Positions 41,255 through 50,842 of a DNA stretch of 64,000 nt are shown here, in pieces. The notes under the pieces are model-generated. The model made no database searches, had not been told where the DNA came from, and worked only from the letters and a program-made list of their open reading frames with translations. The DNA lies in the NCBI RefSeq assembly GCF_032818155.1, contig NZ_CP102589.1, positions 3,768,001 through 3,832,000 on the forward strand, read 5' to 3'. A program made the position numbers and the translations under genes. Every line of letters starts with the position of its first letter. The stretch's first letter is position 1. Origin of the DNA: Niallia taxi. GTDB taxonomy: Bacteria > Bacillota > Bacilli > Bacillales > Cytobacillaceae.

Positions 41255-42451
41255 TTATTTCTCCACTTCGTCAAGGAAGCTATCTGATCTGATTCCTGTC
41301 CTTCTTAGAATGAAATCAAAATTCACATTAACCTTTGCTTCCGCAAAGTAGCTATTCCAGTCTTCCTTGATTTTTGAAAACTGATTATTATGCTGCCTTC
41401 TCATTATTTCTCCAAATCCGAATATATCAAGCCCGTATTCATTTTGCATTTTTGCGACAGTTTTTTGTATTTTGTCAGCGGCTGATTTGCTGACAAGATC
41501 TTCATATTTCTTAAAAGTCTCTATTTTATCCAATGATTTATAGCATTGTGTTCCTTCAATATATCCCTCTGCTTTAACGTTAATATTAAATTCGGGCCTT
41601 ACTCCGTCCATCTTCGTTTGTACATCTGTTGTGGAATGAATAATTCTAACAGCACTATATTCATCTTCACCGCATTGTACTGTTAATGTCGTATTTTTGA
41701 ATTTGTCCGTTATCCATAAATAAACCCTAGTGTCGTCTAATGGCAGAAAACCCGCCAGCTTCTTCTTGTTAAAGAAGCCAAGAGAATCTACTAAAACGAT
41801 CGCTTCTGGCGTTACATTATTCATATTCTCTACAGTGGCACCGACCTTTTTATCACCTTCGACAACTACTGCATTTAAGACAGCCTCTTTCCCCTCTAAG
41901 GTGACATCATTGATAAAATCATTTATCCGCATGTCCGGATCTCCACCCCAGTCTTGGAACATATTCTCAAGCTGTGTGGACAGCTTCAGTGAGGATGACT
42001 TACGGTATAGATTTGTGACCTTCAACACATCTGACGCCTTACTGTCTTTAGCAATGAGAATTTTAAAATCATCGCGCAGCTCTCTGTTCCTCTCTAAGTA
42101 ATCAATAAAATCAATCATGCCTGATTTTGCCACGTCTTCACCAATAACAAGCAGCTTCATATGAGAAAAAACAAGATACTGTGCATAATATTGGCTGAAC
42201 TGATGGCTGACCTCCGATAAGGTTTCTCCTTCAATCGTTTCTACTAACGAGGGAGCATTTCCTCCGCTCGTCCGTGAATTCAGCTCTGCGGCATTCAAGG
42301 CTTCAACGGTAACCTCATATTTCCCGTCGTCACCTTTATCAATAGCCATCCCAGAAACCAGCTTTATCTCTGAAAGCTCCTTCCGATCCCAGCATCCACC
42401 CAAAAGGAATACAACTAAAACAGAGATTAACATCTTTCCAAAAAGCTTCAA
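41255..42451 (-). CDS. Spore germination receptor subunit C (Ger(x)C family lipoprotein)
   Basis: The 398-residue protein has a signal peptide with lipobox LLGGC (lipidated Cys20) and the Ger(x)C fold, with WDRKELSEI directly after the Cys as in all family members. It is anchored to the outer face of the spore inner membrane. Its TTG start follows an AAAGGAGG site and overlaps the A-subunit stop. It closes the operon. Confidence 0.9.
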   Translation of the reverse strand: MKLFGKMLISVLVVFLLGGCWDRKELSEIKLVSGMAIDKGDDGKYEVTVEALNAAELNSRTSGGNAPSLVETIEGETLSEVSHQFSQYYAQYLVFSHMKLLVIGEDVAKSGMIDFIDYLERNRELRDDFKILIAKDSKASDVLKVTNLYRKSSSLKLSTQLENMFQDWGGDPDMRINDFINDVTLEGKEAVLNAVVVEGDKKVGATVENMNNVTPEAIVLVDSLGFFNKKKLAGFLPLDDTRVYLWITDKFKNTTLTVQCGEDEYSAVRIIHSTTDVQTKMDGVRPEFNINVKAEGYIEGTQCYKSLDKIETFKKYEDLVSKSAADKIQKTVAKMQNEYGLDIFGFGEIMRRQHNNQFSKIKEDWNSYFAEAKVNVNFDFILRRTGIRSDSFLDEVEK

Positions 42452-44046
42452 TCTCCACTGCCTCCTTTCGACTGCTTAGGAGGAGATGGAGATCCTTGAG
42501 GCTTTTGCTTATCTAGGGTGGTAGGACTTAAATAAGCTGGCCGCTTGTTTTGGAACCAAATCGGTGTACGGATAAAGATATCCTTTTGGTCCTCGACTAT
42601 AAATGGTGCAACTGGAGCTAGATAAGGAACACCTACAGACCGAAGCGAGCTAAGATGTGCCACCATGAATATCAACACGAGTAATACACCATACAATCCT
42701 AGTATGGAAGCGACTATAATAAGAACAAATCGGATAAGCCGTGAAGCATTCGCAAAGCTGTAGTTCGGAAACACAAAGTTGGCAATTGCCGTAATTGCCA
42801 CAATGATGACCATGATATTAGAAATAATTCCCGCTTCTGCTGCAGCCTGACCGATAACTAACGCACCTACGATTGATACTGTCTGCCCAACGGCCCTTGG
42901 CATGCGGACACCGGCTTCCCTTAGTATTTCAAAGGTTATTTCCATAATAAAGACCTCAATTACCGCAGGGAACGGCACACCCTCCCGCTGGGCGATAACA
43001 CTTAACAGCAAGGTTGTCGGCAATAACTCTGGGTGAAAGGTCAAGACTCCTACATATGCAGAAGGCATAAGCAGCCCGATCATAAAGGACAAATACCTTA
43101 TCATCCTGATAAAACTGCTCATAAAGTAGTTTTGGTAATTATCTTCAGATGATATAAAGAAATCTGTCAATACAGCAGGAACGAGCAAAATAAAGGGTGT
43201 TCCATCTGTAATAATGGCAATTTTCCCATCCAAAAGCGCAGAGCTGACAGAGTCTGGTCGCTCTGTATTCAAGGCTAAAGGAAAAACAGTCGCCGATTTA
43301 TCTTGAATAAGCTCCTCTATATTTGCAGACTCAAAAATAGCAGAAATATTGATATCTTTTATCCGCTTCCGAACCTCTTCCAAAATCTTTTCATTAACAA
43401 TTCCTTTGACGGAGCCAATGTATACACTTGTTCTTGTTTCATTACCTACCTTGAACTTTTCAAATTGTAGATTATGATTTTTGATTCTTTTTCGGATCAA
43501 GTTAATGTTCGTAGAAATATCTTCGACAAAGGCATCCTTCGGTCCTCTAACAACTGTTTGTGTTGTTGGCTCTGAGACCGTTCTTCCTTCACTGTTGATA
43601 AAGCTTATAGTGAGTGCTGCCGGAACGCCTTTTATGATAACAGCAATCCTTCCCTCAAGAATAGTCTCCGTCATTTCACTTAGTGTATGGATGAGCTTAT
43701 AACCTGAGACTCCAAAGGCTTTTTTTCCAAAGGCTTGCAGTTCATCGACACTGGTAATTCTTATATCTTGTTCAACAGGACTTTCCAGGGTTTGTCCAAG
43801 CATATCTTTAAGGAAGTCTGTATTGATAACCGTATCCAAATAGAAAATAATTGCTTCAGATTTACCAACAAGTATATCATCTGCCTTTAAATCTGCAGTA
43901 TGTCCAAAAATCTTTTTAATTTCATCCTTTATCGTTTCAAAGCTGATGTTTTTCATTTCAATTTCTTGTGCTTTGCTTGGTGTGGAATTGGAAGGAATTT
44001 GTTTTTTCGAGTTAATATTCATCAGTTTTTTCAAAAACTTGTTCAT
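42448..44046 (-). CDS. Spore germination receptor subunit A (GerA family)
   Basis: The 532-residue protein has a soluble N-terminal half (residues 1-300, with DAFVEDISTNINLIRKRIK and TRTSVYIGSVKGIVNEK, both family hallmarks) and about five C-terminal membrane segments, ending with a Lys/Pro/Ser-rich tail. It is the A subunit of a germinant receptor. The start at 44046 follows GGCAAGGAGG and overlaps the B-subunit stop. The specific germinant cannot be told from sequence. Confidence 0.9.
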   Translation of the reverse strand: MNKFLKKLMNINSKKQIPSNSTPSKAQEIEMKNISFETIKDEIKKIFGHTADLKADDILVGKSEAIIFYLDTVINTDFLKDMLGQTLESPVEQDIRITSVDELQAFGKKAFGVSGYKLIHTLSEMTETILEGRIAVIIKGVPAALTISFINSEGRTVSEPTTQTVVRGPKDAFVEDISTNINLIRKRIKNHNLQFEKFKVGNETRTSVYIGSVKGIVNEKILEEVRKRIKDINISAIFESANIEELIQDKSATVFPLALNTERPDSVSSALLDGKIAIITDGTPFILLVPAVLTDFFISSEDNYQNYFMSSFIRMIRYLSFMIGLLMPSAYVGVLTFHPELLPTTLLLSVIAQREGVPFPAVIEVFIMEITFEILREAGVRMPRAVGQTVSIVGALVIGQAAAEAGIISNIMVIIVAITAIANFVFPNYSFANASRLIRFVLIIVASILGLYGVLLVLIFMVAHLSSLRSVGVPYLAPVAPFIVEDQKDIFIRTPIWFQNKRPAYLSPTTLDKQKPQGSPSPPKQSKGGSGD

Positions 44047-45161
44047 GCTTTTACCTCCTTGCCTGCACTTCGGTCTTTTCTCCATTTCTTAAACAATAAT
44101 GTGACAAGTATTAATATAGGAACTCCATATTCCATCGGCAAATGCAGGACAAAAATATCCACATAAAGACCCTCCCGAATATGGTCCGAAAAGTCAGTGC
44201 TGATGAAAATGGAAAACATCGATACGATGCATGCAATAGGAATGGAAAAAAAGCGATACGGTTTATTAAACACATATTCCAGCCCTTTAAGACCGCCATA
44301 AATAAAAACAGAGCTTTTAATTAATATCCCAAGCATAATAATGAAGACGACTAATGCATCAATTCTTTCAATAAATTCCCCGATGCTAACTAGCCTTGCC
44401 GCACTAAGTAAAGGAAAGTTTGAACGGAGAGCGATGTTCTCCCCTAATGATGTAATTATCAGGAAAACAGACAGCAGCAAGAGCATGCTGGCAATAATAA
44501 CGCCGAAAATACTAATGACTCTGCTGTATTTAAAATTTGTCACATCGGCAAGCACCACTGTAAATGCAATCATCTCTCCATAAGGAAAGACAGATATCGA
44601 TGGTACGATTGCTTTCACTATCGGTTTCCAGCCATTAGCAGCAACCGGTTCTAAATTGGAAATTTCAATATTGCCGCTTCCGTACAAGAAAATAAAAAGC
44701 ATCAACATGAAGGCAAATGTATACGGTGTGAAAATTTCCGAGGTTCGTCCAAGTACCTCAATACCCATATAAAGAATGTAGCCTATTACAAGCGCAAGCA
44801 AGGCAACGGTGACCTCGATCGGCGTTAAGGGTAATATTGCCGCTGAAATCATTTCTCCAAAGTCCCTTATTACCCGACAGGCAATATAAAGAAAGTAACA
44901 AATATAACCAAGCGACATGACGATTGCTACAGGTCTGGAAAAGCAAATTTCCAATATTTCAAAGAAATTTTTTCCGGGCTGCAAGGACAGCAAAAAATAA
45001 TAAGCAGATATAATAAGCAGACCAATAAAAAGCCCAGCTATTATGACAATCCAAGCATCACGCTTTGCTTCCATACCTACCCCGACTACAATAGCGCTGC
45101 CGAGCAGGAAATTTATAACTAATGTAATTAATTGGCTTAATGATATGTTTTCCTTTAGCAT
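44043..45161 (-). CDS. Spore germination permease subunit B, first copy (APC family)
   Basis: The 372-residue, ten-segment GerAB-type permease begins MLKENISLSQLITLVINFLLGS. It belongs to the amino acid-polyamine-organocation superfamily and determines germinant binding. It is about half identical by eye to the next upstream gene. Its stop overlaps the A-subunit start. Both B genes having intact starts and full length makes the duplication unlikely to be a recent pseudogene event. Confidence 0.9.
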   Translation of the reverse strand: MLKENISLSQLITLVINFLLGSAIVVGVGMEAKRDAWIVIIAGLFIGLLIISAYYFLLSLQPGKNFFEILEICFSRPVAIVMSLGYICYFLYIACRVIRDFGEMISAAILPLTPIEVTVALLALVIGYILYMGIEVLGRTSEIFTPYTFAFMLMLFIFLYGSGNIEISNLEPVAANGWKPIVKAIVPSISVFPYGEMIAFTVVLADVTNFKYSRVISIFGVIIASMLLLLSVFLIITSLGENIALRSNFPLLSAARLVSIGEFIERIDALVVFIIMLGILIKSSVFIYGGLKGLEYVFNKPYRFFSIPIACIVSMFSIFISTDFSDHIREGLYVDIFVLHLPMEYGVPILILVTLLFKKWRKDRSAGKEVKA

Positions 45162-45197
45162 ACGCTCAACACCTTATATCTTAATGCACAGCAAGAT

Positions 45198-46322
45198 TTA
45201 CATATTCCTTTCTTTCATCTGCTTGCTATGATGTTTTCCCCTCCATTTCTTGAACAGGAGGATTACCGTCAAAAGAAGTGGCAGTCCGAACTGGAGCGGC
45301 ACATGCAATAAAAACGGGTTGGAGAATAGCCCTTCATCTAAATGATCCGAATACCCTTTTGCAATAAAAATCGAGAAAAGTGAAACCACACATGATATAG
45401 GGATTGCAAAAAAACGAAACGGAATAGTGAAAATATACTCTAATCCTTTTAATCCACCATATATGTAAATAGAGCTCTTCACTAATGTTCCTAATACCAT
45501 CGTGAAGACAACAATAGCATCAACACGCTGAATAAATTCTCCAATTGAAATCAGCCTTGCTGCACTCAACAGTGGAAAATTAGAACGAAGGGCAATATTT
45601 TGACCCAATGATAAAATAATCAACACTGATGATGCTATGAGAAGAAGGCTGGAACAAATCACACTGAACATCACAACCCTGCTGCTTAAATCTAATCTCG
45701 TCACACTCGGAAGAATGAATGTTAAGAAAAGCAGCTGACCATATGGGCGGATGAGCTCATATGGAAAAATCACCTTCCATAAAGGTTCCAATCCCTCTCC
45801 CAACATAGGCTTAATATTTGATAAATCTAAATTTTTCCCTGAATATAAAAACACACATAATAAGACCATAAATATGATGGCATATGGTGTAAAAATTTCA
45901 GATGTTCTGGCAAGCACCTCTAGCCCTAAATAAAGCACATATCCAATAACAAGAAGCAGTGTAAATACGCTGAATTCAATCGGAGTAGTCGGAAGAACTG
46001 TAGCAGAAATCAATTCTCCGAAGTCCCTGATGATACGACACGCATAGTACAAGAAGTACATCGAGTAGACCAAGCTTAAGCAGATTGCTATCGGCCTTTT
46101 AAAGCAATACTCAAACATCTCGTACAGGTTTTTTCCCGGCAAGAGCGAGCTTAAATATAAATAAAATGCTGTAATCAGTATCCCAAGTGCAAATGCAATT
46201 ATGAGGGCAATCCAAGCATCCTCTTTTGCGTCTAATGCAAGCCCAAAAACAATGGAGCTACCAATTTGGAAATTGAATACAATTGCTGCTAATTGGCTTA
46301 AAGAAATATTCTCTTTCAGCAT
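45198..46322 (-). CDS. Spore germination permease subunit B, second copy
   Basis: This 374-residue GerAB-type permease (MLKENISLSQLAAIVFNFQIGS) is a tandem paralogue of the downstream copy, with 36 bases between them. Conserved features such as ALRSNFPLLSAARLISIGEFIQR are almost identical, while the extracellular loops differ. Two B subunits in one operon could give two germinant specificities with shared A and C subunits. The ATG follows AAAGGAAGTGGAG. Confidence 0.9.
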   Translation of the reverse strand: MLKENISLSQLAAIVFNFQIGSSIVFGLALDAKEDAWIALIIAFALGILITAFYLYLSSLLPGKNLYEMFEYCFKRPIAICLSLVYSMYFLYYACRIIRDFGELISATVLPTTPIEFSVFTLLLVIGYVLYLGLEVLARTSEIFTPYAIIFMVLLCVFLYSGKNLDLSNIKPMLGEGLEPLWKVIFPYELIRPYGQLLFLTFILPSVTRLDLSSRVVMFSVICSSLLLIASSVLIILSLGQNIALRSNFPLLSAARLISIGEFIQRVDAIVVFTMVLGTLVKSSIYIYGGLKGLEYIFTIPFRFFAIPISCVVSLFSIFIAKGYSDHLDEGLFSNPFLLHVPLQFGLPLLLTVILLFKKWRGKHHSKQMKERNM

Positions 46323-46337
46323 CGGACTCCACTTCCT

Positions 46338-46580
46338 TTAGTTTTTAGCTTGTGATTTATTGCCTTGCAGCTTCTTTTTCAGCCTTCTAAAATCAACTAC
46401 TACTGACCAGATAAAGCCAAAGCCAGCTGTTAATACAATGGTGATTGCTCCTGCTCCAACCTCTGCCTTGTAAATGTTCAGAAAGCAGTTTTTTAAGCTG
46501 TCATGAAAAACAAATAAATCAAGTATGAGTGTAAGGCTCCCCATCATGCCAATCATTAATAAATAAACAAATGTAACCAT
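46338..46580 (-). CDS. Small two-segment germination receptor D-type protein
   Basis: The 80-residue protein has two membrane segments (residues 3-24 and 40-62) and a basic C-terminal tail (RRLKKKLQGNKSQ). Small two-TM D subunits are encoded in some ger operons and modulate receptor function, and position and size fit. It begins the operon 15 bases before the first B gene. The ATG is spaced from AGGTGA. No convincing sigma-G promoter was identified upstream. Confidence 0.7.
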   Translation of the reverse strand: MVTFVYLLMIGMMGSLTLILDLFVFHDSLKNCFLNIYKAEVGAGAITIVLTAGFGFIWSVVVDFRRLKKKLQGNKSQAKN

Positions 46581-46670
46581 ATATCATTTCACCTGCAAAT
46601 AGTAATATTCTTGTCTTATCTTGTGAAAATTCTCCAATATTATGTAGAAAATATTTGCAGGGATAAAAAT

Positions 46671-46704
46671 AAAAAATGCCGCTGAAAATTTCGCGGCATT
46701 TTTT
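46671..46704 (-). terminator. Second of two tandem terminators
   Basis: A 12-bp stem (46671-46682 with 46693-46704) with A/T runs at its base follows the helicase terminator and precedes the ger operon. Confidence 0.8.
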
Positions 46705-46720
46705 ATGGAAAAACTGCAAA

Positions 46721-46748
46721 AAAAGCCGCTAATTATTTAGCGGCTTTT
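46721..46748 (-). terminator. First terminator after the helicase gene
   Basis: A perfect 12-bp stem (46721-46732 with 46737-46748) with a run of T on the minus strand ends the helicase transcript. Confidence 0.88.
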
Positions 46749-46762
46749 CAATGGTCTATTAA

Positions 46763-47902
46763 TTATTTAACTTCTGAAATTTCACCTTTAAAGAAAACTT
46801 TGCGTTCTAGCGGGATATTGAGTTCTTTCAGCATTTGCTTTAATTCTCTTTCTTCCCTGTCTGTTACTAAGCTGATGACTGTTCCTTCCTTGCCGAATCT
46901 GCCTGTCCGACCGGAACGGTGGATATACTGTGTTTTGTCTTTGGCAAAGTCAAAGTGGACAACATGTGTTATATTTTGGATATCTAATCCGCGTGCTGCA
47001 ACGTCTGTTGCAAGCAGCATAGATGTTTTGCCTGAACGGAATAGCCTTGTATATTTTTGTCTGTCCATTTTGTTAAGATCGCTATGAAGTCTGCTTGTTT
47101 GAATTTCCTTAAAGGCAAGTTTTTCGTGGAGTACATCCAATGTACCGATATCCTTAACAAAAACAAGCACTTTCGCATTCTCCAAACGAGAGATTTTCTC
47201 CATCAGCTTGATTTTGTCTCGATGCTCTGCCTGGAAATAGATATGATTTACATCTGCAGCTTCAATACTCGTATCTTTTTTAACAGTAATAACAGCAGGT
47301 TCTTGGAGCAATTCCTTGCCAAGCGATGCTGTTCTTTCTGTCAGTGTTGCTGAGAACATAACAACCTGTCTTTCTTCTTTCTGTGTTGCTTTAATGATTT
47401 GACGAAGATAGTCAATATGTTCAGGAACTAGCAGCTGATCTGCTTCATCAAGCACAATCGTTCTAACTTCATGCATTTTAAGCTTCTTTTGCTTAATAAG
47501 CTCCAAGGCTCTACCAGGTGTACAAATGGCGAGATGAGGACTTTTCTTCAGCTTCTCCAACTGTCTTTTTACATTGGCTCCACCGATGAAGGAAGCAGAA
47601 CGGATTCCGCTGTTTTCTCCCCATTTTTGAACCTCACCAAGTATCTGCATAACCAGTTCTTGGGAAGATGCTAGAATTATCGCCTGCATAGCTCTTGATT
47701 CAGCATCGATTTTATTTAAAACTGGCAGTAGGTATGCCAGCGTTTTTCCAGTACCTGTCGGTGATTCAGCGATGATATCTTTTCCAGCTAATATTTCAGG
47801 TATCGCCTGTTCTTGAATGTTTGTCGGTTTTTGAAAGCTTGCTTTCGCCCAATTTTCTGCTACGAAAGGTTTCATCTTATTTAAAAGGTCTTGATTACTC
47901 AT
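46763..47902 (-). CDS. yfmL: DEAD-box RNA helicase (YfmL-like)
   Basis: The 379-residue helicase has the Q motif region, motif I SPTGTGKT, motif II DEAD (VLDEADQLL), motif III SAT, and motif VI HRSGRTGRFG, and little beyond the two RecA domains. Length and minimal architecture fit B. subtilis YfmL, which assists ribosome assembly and cold growth. The start at 47902 follows GAAGGAG; the longer frame adds 14 residues without a site. Two terminators follow. Confidence 0.87.
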   Translation of the reverse strand: MSNQDLLNKMKPFVAENWAKASFQKPTNIQEQAIPEILAGKDIIAESPTGTGKTLAYLLPVLNKIDAESRAMQAIILASSQELVMQILGEVQKWGENSGIRSASFIGGANVKRQLEKLKKSPHLAICTPGRALELIKQKKLKMHEVRTIVLDEADQLLVPEHIDYLRQIIKATQKEERQVVMFSATLTERTASLGKELLQEPAVITVKKDTSIEAADVNHIYFQAEHRDKIKLMEKISRLENAKVLVFVKDIGTLDVLHEKLAFKEIQTSRLHSDLNKMDRQKYTRLFRSGKTSMLLATDVAARGLDIQNITHVVHFDFAKDKTQYIHRSGRTGRFGKEGTVISLVTDREERELKQMLKELNIPLERKVFFKGEISEVK

Positions 47903-48054
47903 TTCATTCTCCTTCTTTACACAGCTTACGCTTTTGCTCTTCACTAGGAAGAAATAGCTTTTTGCACATATGGCTGTTTCATTGCCTAATATCTACTTAT
48001 TATAGATTATTCTCCTAAAAATAGATATGCAATCATGCTAGCTGTTAAACAATG

Positions 48055-48089
48055 AAAAAAGACTGTCGGCAAATTGCTGGCGACAGTCC
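48055..48089 (-). terminator. Terminator of the alarmone synthetase gene
   Basis: GACTGTCG (48061-48068) pairs with CGACAGTC (48081-48088), with a further GCA/TGC in the loop and a T run on the minus strand. Confidence 0.83.
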
Positions 48090-48101
48090 TGTTAAAATTT
48101 A

Positions 48102-48800
48102 TTAAACAAGGGTTTGGGCATCTCCGACTGTTTGGTAAATATCCACCCTGTCCTTAATCTTTTTCATTTTGACATCCAGTTCATGTGCAGCATCTGCTGC
48201 TTCCTTCAGCTCTGCAAGCAAATATTCTGGAATGCCTTTATCAAATTTATAATATATTTTATGTTCAAGGCTCGCCCAGAAGTCCATCGCAATTGTTCTT
48301 ATTTGCACTTCCACAAATACTTCTTCCATTCCATTGCTTAAAAATACTGGAACTTTGATGATTAAATGCAAACTCTTGTAACCGTTTGGTTTTGGATTTT
48401 TAATATAATCCTTTACTTCAATAATTTTCAAATCGCTTTGTCTTTTGAGCATTTCATATAAATCATAAATATCCGATATGAATGAGCAGGTGATGCGGAC
48501 GCCGGCAATATCGTGAATATGCTCCTTCGCATTTTCAACCGTGATGCCAAGACCTTTCCTGTTAAGCTTCACCATAATTCCCCTTGGATCTTTAATCCGG
48601 GATTTAATATGTTCAATCGGGTTATGATTGTGGATAAATTGAAATTCTTCATTTAATATTTTAAGTTTCGTATTAACTTCCTCTAAAGCAAAACGGTAGA
48701 CAATCAGGTTGTTTTTCCACTCTATTAGTTCATTGGAAAGGTCATCTAAATTCCATTCGCTTATAGGTAGAAGTCCTTCATTCTTGTTAGTACGATCCAT
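48102..48800 (-). CDS. relP: Small alarmone synthetase, RelP/YwaC type
   Basis: This 232-residue protein has a single RelA/SpoT synthetase domain with the motifs GVRITCSF, KPNGYKSLHLI and VEVQIRTIAMDFWASLEHKIYYK. It lacks hydrolase, TGS and ACT domains. It is closer to B. subtilis YwaC (RelP/SasA) than to YjbM (RelQ), for instance in the N-terminal WKNELLVYKFAL-like and HNPIEHIKSR segments. It makes (p)ppGpp from ATP and GTP/GDP. A 29-codon ORF ends three bases before it, within a leader from a palindromic promoter. Confidence 0.9.
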   Translation of the reverse strand: MDRTNKNEGLLPISEWNLDDLSNELIEWKNNLIVYRFALEEVNTKLKILNEEFQFIHNHNPIEHIKSRIKDPRGIMVKLNRKGLGITVENAKEHIHDIAGVRITCSFISDIYDLYEMLKRQSDLKIIEVKDYIKNPKPNGYKSLHLIIKVPVFLSNGMEEVFVEVQIRTIAMDFWASLEHKIYYKFDKGIPEYLLAELKEAADAAHELDVKMKKIKDRVDIYQTVGDAQTLV

Positions 48801-48803
48801 AAA

Positions 48804-48893
48804 TCAATAAGTCTCCTTTGGTTTTCTTATAACCTTTTCTGCATTGACTCCTATGTTTTTCAAAAGCTCGATAATCTGATCGATCGTTTTCAT
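48804..48893 (-). CDS. Putative 29-codon leader ORF upstream of relP
   Basis: The frame begins with ATG about ten bases after GAGGTG and encodes a 29-residue peptide (MKTIDQIIELLKNIGVN at the start) that is predicted to be helical. An in-frame ATG nine bases upstream is too close to the ribosome site. Its stop is three bases before the relP start, and the relP ribosome site lies inside it, so coupling of translation is likely. I recognise no family. Confidence 0.5.
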   Translation of the reverse strand: MKTIDQIIELLKNIGVNAEKVIRKPKETY

Positions 48894-48944
48894 TTTAACC
48901 ATTCACCTCTTCGCCAATGTTAAGGATGACAGGCATCTAACCCT

Positions 48945-48973
48945 ATTATAAAGAAAAATGACCGGTCAGTCAA
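48945..48973 (-). promoter_or_regulatory. relP promoter with TetR-type palindrome
   Basis: TTGACT (48973-48968) and TATAAT (48950-48945) are 17 bases apart, an excellent sigma-A promoter. The perfect 10-bp palindrome TGACCGGTCA (48959-48968) occupies the spacer; palindromes with this core are common operators of TetR-family repressors in Bacillus. The promoter begins about 20 bases after the ABC exporter stop, with no terminator in between. Confidence 0.75.
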
Positions 48974-48991
48974 TCTCCTTCACTTGGCAAT

Positions 48992-50842
48992 TTAAGGACG
49001 GGTTTCCCCGTTTTCGCCAGTATCCGGGCTGAATTGATTCTGATTCAACTGAGAATAAAAACCTTTTTTCTGCAAGAGCTCGTCATGTGTCCCACGTTCG
49101 ATGACTTCACCATTATTCAAGACTAGGATACAATCAGCATGCTTAATTGTGTTAAGTCTATGGGCAACAACAAAGGAGGTTTTCCCTCTCATGAGCACCT
49201 GCAGCGCTTCTTGAATCTTCACCTCTGTTATCGTATCAATGCTGCTCGTTGCCTCATCAAGAATGAGAATCTCAGGATCAGCAAGTATTGCTCTTGCAAT
49301 GGACAGCAGCTGCTTTTGACCTTGGCTTATGCTGTTGCCGTCTGCTTGCAGCACAGTTTCATAGCCGTCTGGCAGGCTGTCAATAAAGCTTTGTGCATTG
49401 GCAAGCTGTGCTGCTTGCTCCACTTCTTTGTCAGAAGCATCTAATCTTCCATAACGAATGTTTTCGCGAATAGTTCCGCCAAATAAATAGGCATCCTGAA
49501 GAACAAAGCCCATATGTTTGCGTAAACTTTCCCTTTTTATTGAAGTAATATCCTTGCCATCAAGCTTGATGACTCCACCAGTGGCATCATAGAATCTGGA
49601 CAGCAGATTAATGACCGTTGTTTTTCCCGCTCCTGTTGGGCCAACAAGAGCAATTGTTTCACCAGGCTTAGCATGGAAGCTAACACCCTCAAGTATTCCT
49701 TTATCTTCTTCATAAGCAAATGACACATTAGAAAAGACAACATCCCCTGATACTTGATCAAGTGAGACTGCTTTTTCTTCATCCTTATCCTCGCTGTGCT
49801 CATCAAGCACTTCAAACACTCTTTCTGCCCCGGCAATGGCCGACAACAATGTGTTGAACTGGTTGGAAAGATCATTTAAAGGACGAGTGAACTGTCTTGA
49901 GTACTCAACAAATATGACGATAATTCCTATAGAAATGTTTCCTGTTTTTAAAATAATTAGGCCGCCGACGCCAACTATTAGGGCAAAACTAATATTATTG
50001 AGCATATTCATCAGCTTGGGGATAAACCCTGAATAAACCTGTGCCCAATAGCTGACGTTCTTCAAGCTTTCACTTTTATCCACAAGCTCCATAATCATTT
50101 TATCTTCTAATGAGAAGGTTTTAACAATACGCTGACCTGAAATGGACTCTTCAATAAAACCATTTAGCTCCCCTAATTTTTGCTGTTGCTGCTTAAAAAG
50201 CTGGCCTGTTCTGGCTGTAATCCATTTCATGCCCCAATACATGGCAGGTATGATAATTAAGCTCAAGAAAGTTAGAAGCGGACTGAGCCAAAGCATGATG
50301 GAAATCGTCCCTATGAGTGTCAGTACGCTTGAAAAAATCTGGATAACAGAGCTGTTAAGTGTTGAGCTAACATTTTCAATATCATTTGTGACCCTGCTCA
50401 TCAGTTCTCCATGCTGTTTTTTATCAAAATAGGCAATTGCAAGCTCATGAAATTGGGCAAACAAGTCTGTTCGGAGCTTATAGACAGTTGATTGAGAAAT
50501 GCCGATCATCCAGTAATTCTGCAAGAATAGGCTGACAGAATAAATGAAATAGATAATGCCCAATAGCAGCAGCATCGTGCCAAGCCCGCTAAATTCTTTA
50601 TTAACAATATAATTATCAATGGATATCCCTACTATATATGGGCCAAGCAGTCCTAAAAAGCAGCTGACTGCGACAAGAAAAAGCACGAGAATAAGAAGAC
50701 CTTTCTGAACAGCCATGTATTGCCATAATCGGTACAATGTCTTTCCCATATTACGTGGTTTTGCTTTAACCTTTTTCTTTACTGCCTTTGTATCTAAATC
50801 TGGCTTCGGATAATGAAAGGCTTCTGTAAATGTCTTATACAT
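48992..50842 (-). CDS. ABC exporter half-transporter with canonical Walker site (YfiC-like)
   Basis: The 616-residue protein has six membrane segments (residues 45-330) and a C-terminal ATPase. Walker A is GPTGAGKT, Walker B ILDEATSSID with the catalytic Glu, and the H-loop is intact (AHRLNT), but the signature is degenerate (ISQGQ in place of LSGGQ). It overlaps the partner gene by eight bases. The pair resembles B. subtilis YfiB/YfiC or YheI/YheH multidrug exporters; the substrate is unknown. Confidence 0.87.
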   Translation of the reverse strand: MYKTFTEAFHYPKPDLDTKAVKKKVKAKPRNMGKTLYRLWQYMAVQKGLLILVLFLVAVSCFLGLLGPYIVGISIDNYIVNKEFSGLGTMLLLLGIIYFIYSVSLFLQNYWMIGISQSTVYKLRTDLFAQFHELAIAYFDKKQHGELMSRVTNDIENVSSTLNSSVIQIFSSVLTLIGTISIMLWLSPLLTFLSLIIIPAMYWGMKWITARTGQLFKQQQQKLGELNGFIEESISGQRIVKTFSLEDKMIMELVDKSESLKNVSYWAQVYSGFIPKLMNMLNNISFALIVGVGGLIILKTGNISIGIIVIFVEYSRQFTRPLNDLSNQFNTLLSAIAGAERVFEVLDEHSEDKDEEKAVSLDQVSGDVVFSNVSFAYEEDKGILEGVSFHAKPGETIALVGPTGAGKTTVINLLSRFYDATGGVIKLDGKDITSIKRESLRKHMGFVLQDAYLFGGTIRENIRYGRLDASDKEVEQAAQLANAQSFIDSLPDGYETVLQADGNSISQGQKQLLSIARAILADPEILILDEATSSIDTITEVKIQEALQVLMRGKTSFVVAHRLNTIKHADCILVLNNGEVIERGTHDELLQKKGFYSQLNQNQFSPDTGENGETRP

